NCBI RefSeq assembly: GCF_009877425.1
Contig: NZ_WXEY01000029.1
Location: 1 to 32,867 of the forward strand
Direction: 5' to 3'
From: Heliomicrobium undosum
Lineage (GTDB): Bacteria > Bacillota > Desulfitobacteriia > Heliobacteriales > Heliobacteriaceae
DNA: 32,867 nt
Shown here: in pieces, positions 31,636 through 32,867 of the stretch
Layout of the letters: each line of letters begins with the position of its first letter
Numbering within the stretch: the stretch's first letter is position 1
The notes under the pieces: generated by a model
The model's input: only the letters and a program-made list of their open reading frames with translations
The model's database searches: none
Told to the model about the DNA's origin: nothing
Program-made: the position numbers and the translations under genes

Positions 31636-31696
31636 AGAACCCTCCTGACGTTCTATCCGAAAAACGGAAAGAGCAAGCGGGAGGGTTCTTTTTTTT
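31636..31696 (+). terminator. Long-stem terminator
   Basis: AGAACCCTCC (31636-31645) pairs with GGAGGGTTCT (31680-31689) and eight T follow. The loop contains a second small hairpin (TCCG-AAAAA-CGGA). It ends the SLH/HTH/reductase/rubredoxin transcript. Confidence 0.8.
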
Positions 31697-31746
31697 ACAT
31701 AACTTATTTCCGCTGAGGGAAGCTAGAGGATGAGGTGAGCATTTCG

Positions 31747-31986
31747 ATGAGCCACAAAAAAGAGAATGACGACCTGCGCACCCATCGCCAGATCGATCGC
31801 TTGCGGTGGGAAACGGCCAAAGAAATGGGCGTCAACGAGCCGCTCGACAACAATGTGGAACTGGGCATGGCCCGCGACGGCCTCGAAACCTATGTGCGCC
31901 AGCAGATGGTGGAAACAGCGGAGCGGGCTCTGGCGGAGGAAGGGGAGCGCAAAGCGGCGCTCAACGAGAAGGACAAAAAGGACTAG
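31747..31986 (+). CDS. Divergent alpha/beta-type small acid-soluble spore protein (SASP-like)
   Basis: The 79-residue protein aligns by eye to alpha/beta SASPs: LRWETAKEMGV corresponds to the usual LKYEIASELGV, and YVRQQMVETAERALAEEG to EITKRLVxMAEQQL. SASPs coat spore DNA. Differences: the central NGSVGG region is replaced by ARDGLETYV, and the Glu-Ile/Phe-Ala germination-protease site has become Glu-Thr-Ala. So it may be a relative with a changed role rather than a true SASP. Start: ATG 31747 has GAGGTGA eight bases upstream; GTG 31735 is an alternative. Confidence 0.6.
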   Translation: MSHKKENDDLRTHRQIDRLRWETAKEMGVNEPLDNNVELGMARDGLETYVRQQMVETAERALAEEGERKAALNEKDKKD

Positions 31987-32059
31987 TCATCCAGCCTGGC
32001 ATAGACCGGCAGGCTGACGGAAACGCTACAGTGTAGCATTAGTGGAGGAGGAATAGCCG

Positions 32060-32305
32060 ATGGTTGATATCGAAGGCTTCCGGGAACGATTGGCCCAGCG
32101 CATCGAAGAGGGGAAACAGCACGGGATCTCTGACGAGGTCATGCGAGAGGGCATCGTCAACCTGGGCGACATTGCCGTCCATTTTTTCAAGGCCGACAAG
32201 CCCGAAGAAAAGCTGATGAAGGAACTCTGGGAAGTGAGCACGGAAGACGAAAAAAAAGTGCTGGCCAACATTCTGCTCCGTTACGGGAAACAGGCCCTGC
32301 ACTGA
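32060..32305 (+). CDS. DUF3243 family protein
   Basis: This 81-residue acidic helical protein has the DUF3243 pattern: FRERLAQRIEEGKQHGISDEVMREGIVNLGDIAVHFF followed by KPEEKLMKELWEVSTEDEKKVLANILLRY. The family is common in Bacilli and Clostridia and has no known function. It has a strong GGAGGAGG-type ribosome site and lies 73 bases after the SASP-like gene, so both may share a transcript. A hairpin terminator follows. Confidence 0.85.
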   Translation: MVDIEGFRERLAQRIEEGKQHGISDEVMREGIVNLGDIAVHFFKADKPEEKLMKELWEVSTEDEKKVLANILLRYGKQALH

Positions 32306-32349
32306 TCCCTGGAGGGTTCCTGCCCGGCGATATCCTGCCGGAATGAAAG

Positions 32350-32386
32350 ACAAGCCGCCGATGGGGAAACCCTTTCGGCGGCTTGT
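32350..32386. terminator. Hairpin after the DUF3243 gene
   Basis: ACAAGCCGCCGA pairs perfectly with TCGGCGGCTTGT (12 bp) around a 13-base loop. Only a short, broken T stretch follows. It can serve both the plus-strand gene and the converging UPF0291 gene. Confidence 0.65.
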
Positions 32387-32452
32387 CTGTTTATTGCAAG
32401 ATGCGATTGTCTAGCGAAGGGGGATGTTGTCGTAAGGCTGCAAGGCGCTGAT

Positions 32453-32761
32453 CTAGTGAAGCTTTTCTCCGTTCTTTGTGTTGCAGGCGGGACATTCGCA
32501 GTTATGGCCCTGGCCGGTGACGGATGCGCCGGCGCCCCCTTGTCCGTCAGCGCTTTGGGGGGCTGTTGTCGTGGTTATTTGATCGGCGTCGACAATCTCC
32601 ACCCGATCAAGGGTGTCTTTGACACGGGCCTTGATGGCATCCACATATTCACGGCGCACACGGGCCTGCTCCGTCTTTTCTACCTCCGTCAGACCCTCCG
32701 GGGTCCGGCTCTTGCGTGACAGGTAGTTGATCCGGTCAATAAGTTCCTTGGTGATGGACAA
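32453..32761 (-). CDS. UPF0291/DUF896 protein with a Cys-containing tail
   Basis: The first 60 residues match UPF0291 (YnzC type): ITKELIDRINYLSRKSRTPEGLTEVEKTEQARVRREYVDAIKARV, then LDRVEIVD. In B. subtilis, YnzC belongs to a DNA-damage-linked operon; the function is unknown. The family is usually about 60-80 residues. Here a Gln/Gly/Thr-rich linker and a tail with Cys-x-Cys-x2-Cys (NCECPACNTKNGEKLH) extend it to 102. Start: TTG 32761 follows AGGAGG by eight bases. No LexA-like box was recognised in the 106 bases upstream that are in the window. Confidence 0.85.
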   Translation of the reverse strand: MSITKELIDRINYLSRKSRTPEGLTEVEKTEQARVRREYVDAIKARVKDTLDRVEIVDADQITTTTAPQSADGQGGAGASVTGQGHNCECPACNTKNGEKLH

Positions 32762-32867
32762 AGTTCCTTCCTCCTTAATGAATAAGGGTTTATGGCATTG
32801 CTGTCGCCATGCATAGATGAATCATACAACAAAATGACAACAATAGCCTAATTTTCTTTTCTTACAA

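Noticed and set aside
1-32867. CRISPR arrays, tRNA genes, insertion sequences or prophage
   Set aside because: No regularly spaced repeats, no tRNA-like cloverleaf noticed, and no transposase, integrase or phage structural genes among the coding regions.

Overview
This window looks like chromosome from an endospore-lineage, fairly GC-rich member of the Firmicutes, most likely Clostridia. A Heliobacteriaceae/Peptococcaceae-type organism is my best guess, but it is an inference. The reasons are strong AGGAGG-type ribosome sites, frequent GTG/TTG starts, S-layer homology (SLH) proteins, and small families typical of Firmicutes (DUF3243, UPF0291/DUF896, DUF2680, a SASP-like protein). There is also much ferredoxin/rubredoxin-type iron chemistry. 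No phage, IS element, tRNA or CRISPR array is visible. The first 20 bases are the 3' end of a 23S rRNA, so the window begins at an rRNA operon, a common place for a contig to break.

Layout. 1-2.4 kb: 23S end and terminator, then a fetAB-type ABC transporter and a CxxC zinc-ribbon protein (minus strand). 2.5-5.5 kb: mutY, a lipid kinase and tag (plus strand). 5.5-7.3 kb: an ABC-2 exporter pair (minus). 7.4-10.2 kb: a Fur-box-rich intergenic region, then feoB, a Cys-rich small protein and feoA. 10.2-14 kb: a Cys-free IscA/HesB-like protein, a membrane-anchored unknown, and a large TPR-Ser/Thr kinase. 14-15.3 kb: an ArsB/NhaD transporter. 15.5-19.6 kb: a two-component system, an HtrA protease and a secreted DUF2680 protein, which together resemble an envelope-stress module. 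19.8-22.7 kb: small unknowns, PPK2, RNase HI and an SLH amidase without a signal peptide. 22.8-26.3 kb: a GH113-like TIM-barrel protein, a VTT/DedA-like membrane protein and NAD synthetase. 26.3-31.5 kb: an SLH/FecR/GLUG surface protein, a triple-HTH regulator, a ferredoxin-type aldo/keto reductase and a rubredoxin-like protein. 31.7-32.8 kb: a SASP-like protein, DUF3243 and UPF0291.

Themes. Iron handling recurs: FetAB, FeoB/FeoA with Fur-like boxes, and iron-sulfur enzymes. Surface and envelope biology is the second theme: SLH proteins, HtrA with a two-component system, the amidase and the GH113-like protein. The features most worth following up are the TPR-first kinase with a very long activation segment, the surface-protein/triple-HTH/redox operon, the HtrA/DUF2680 stress cluster with a palindromic operator, and in-frame microrepeat expansions inside ABC-transporter genes. 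Promoters and operators were found by eye against consensus. Start codons were chosen by ribosome-site spacing and alternatives are given.
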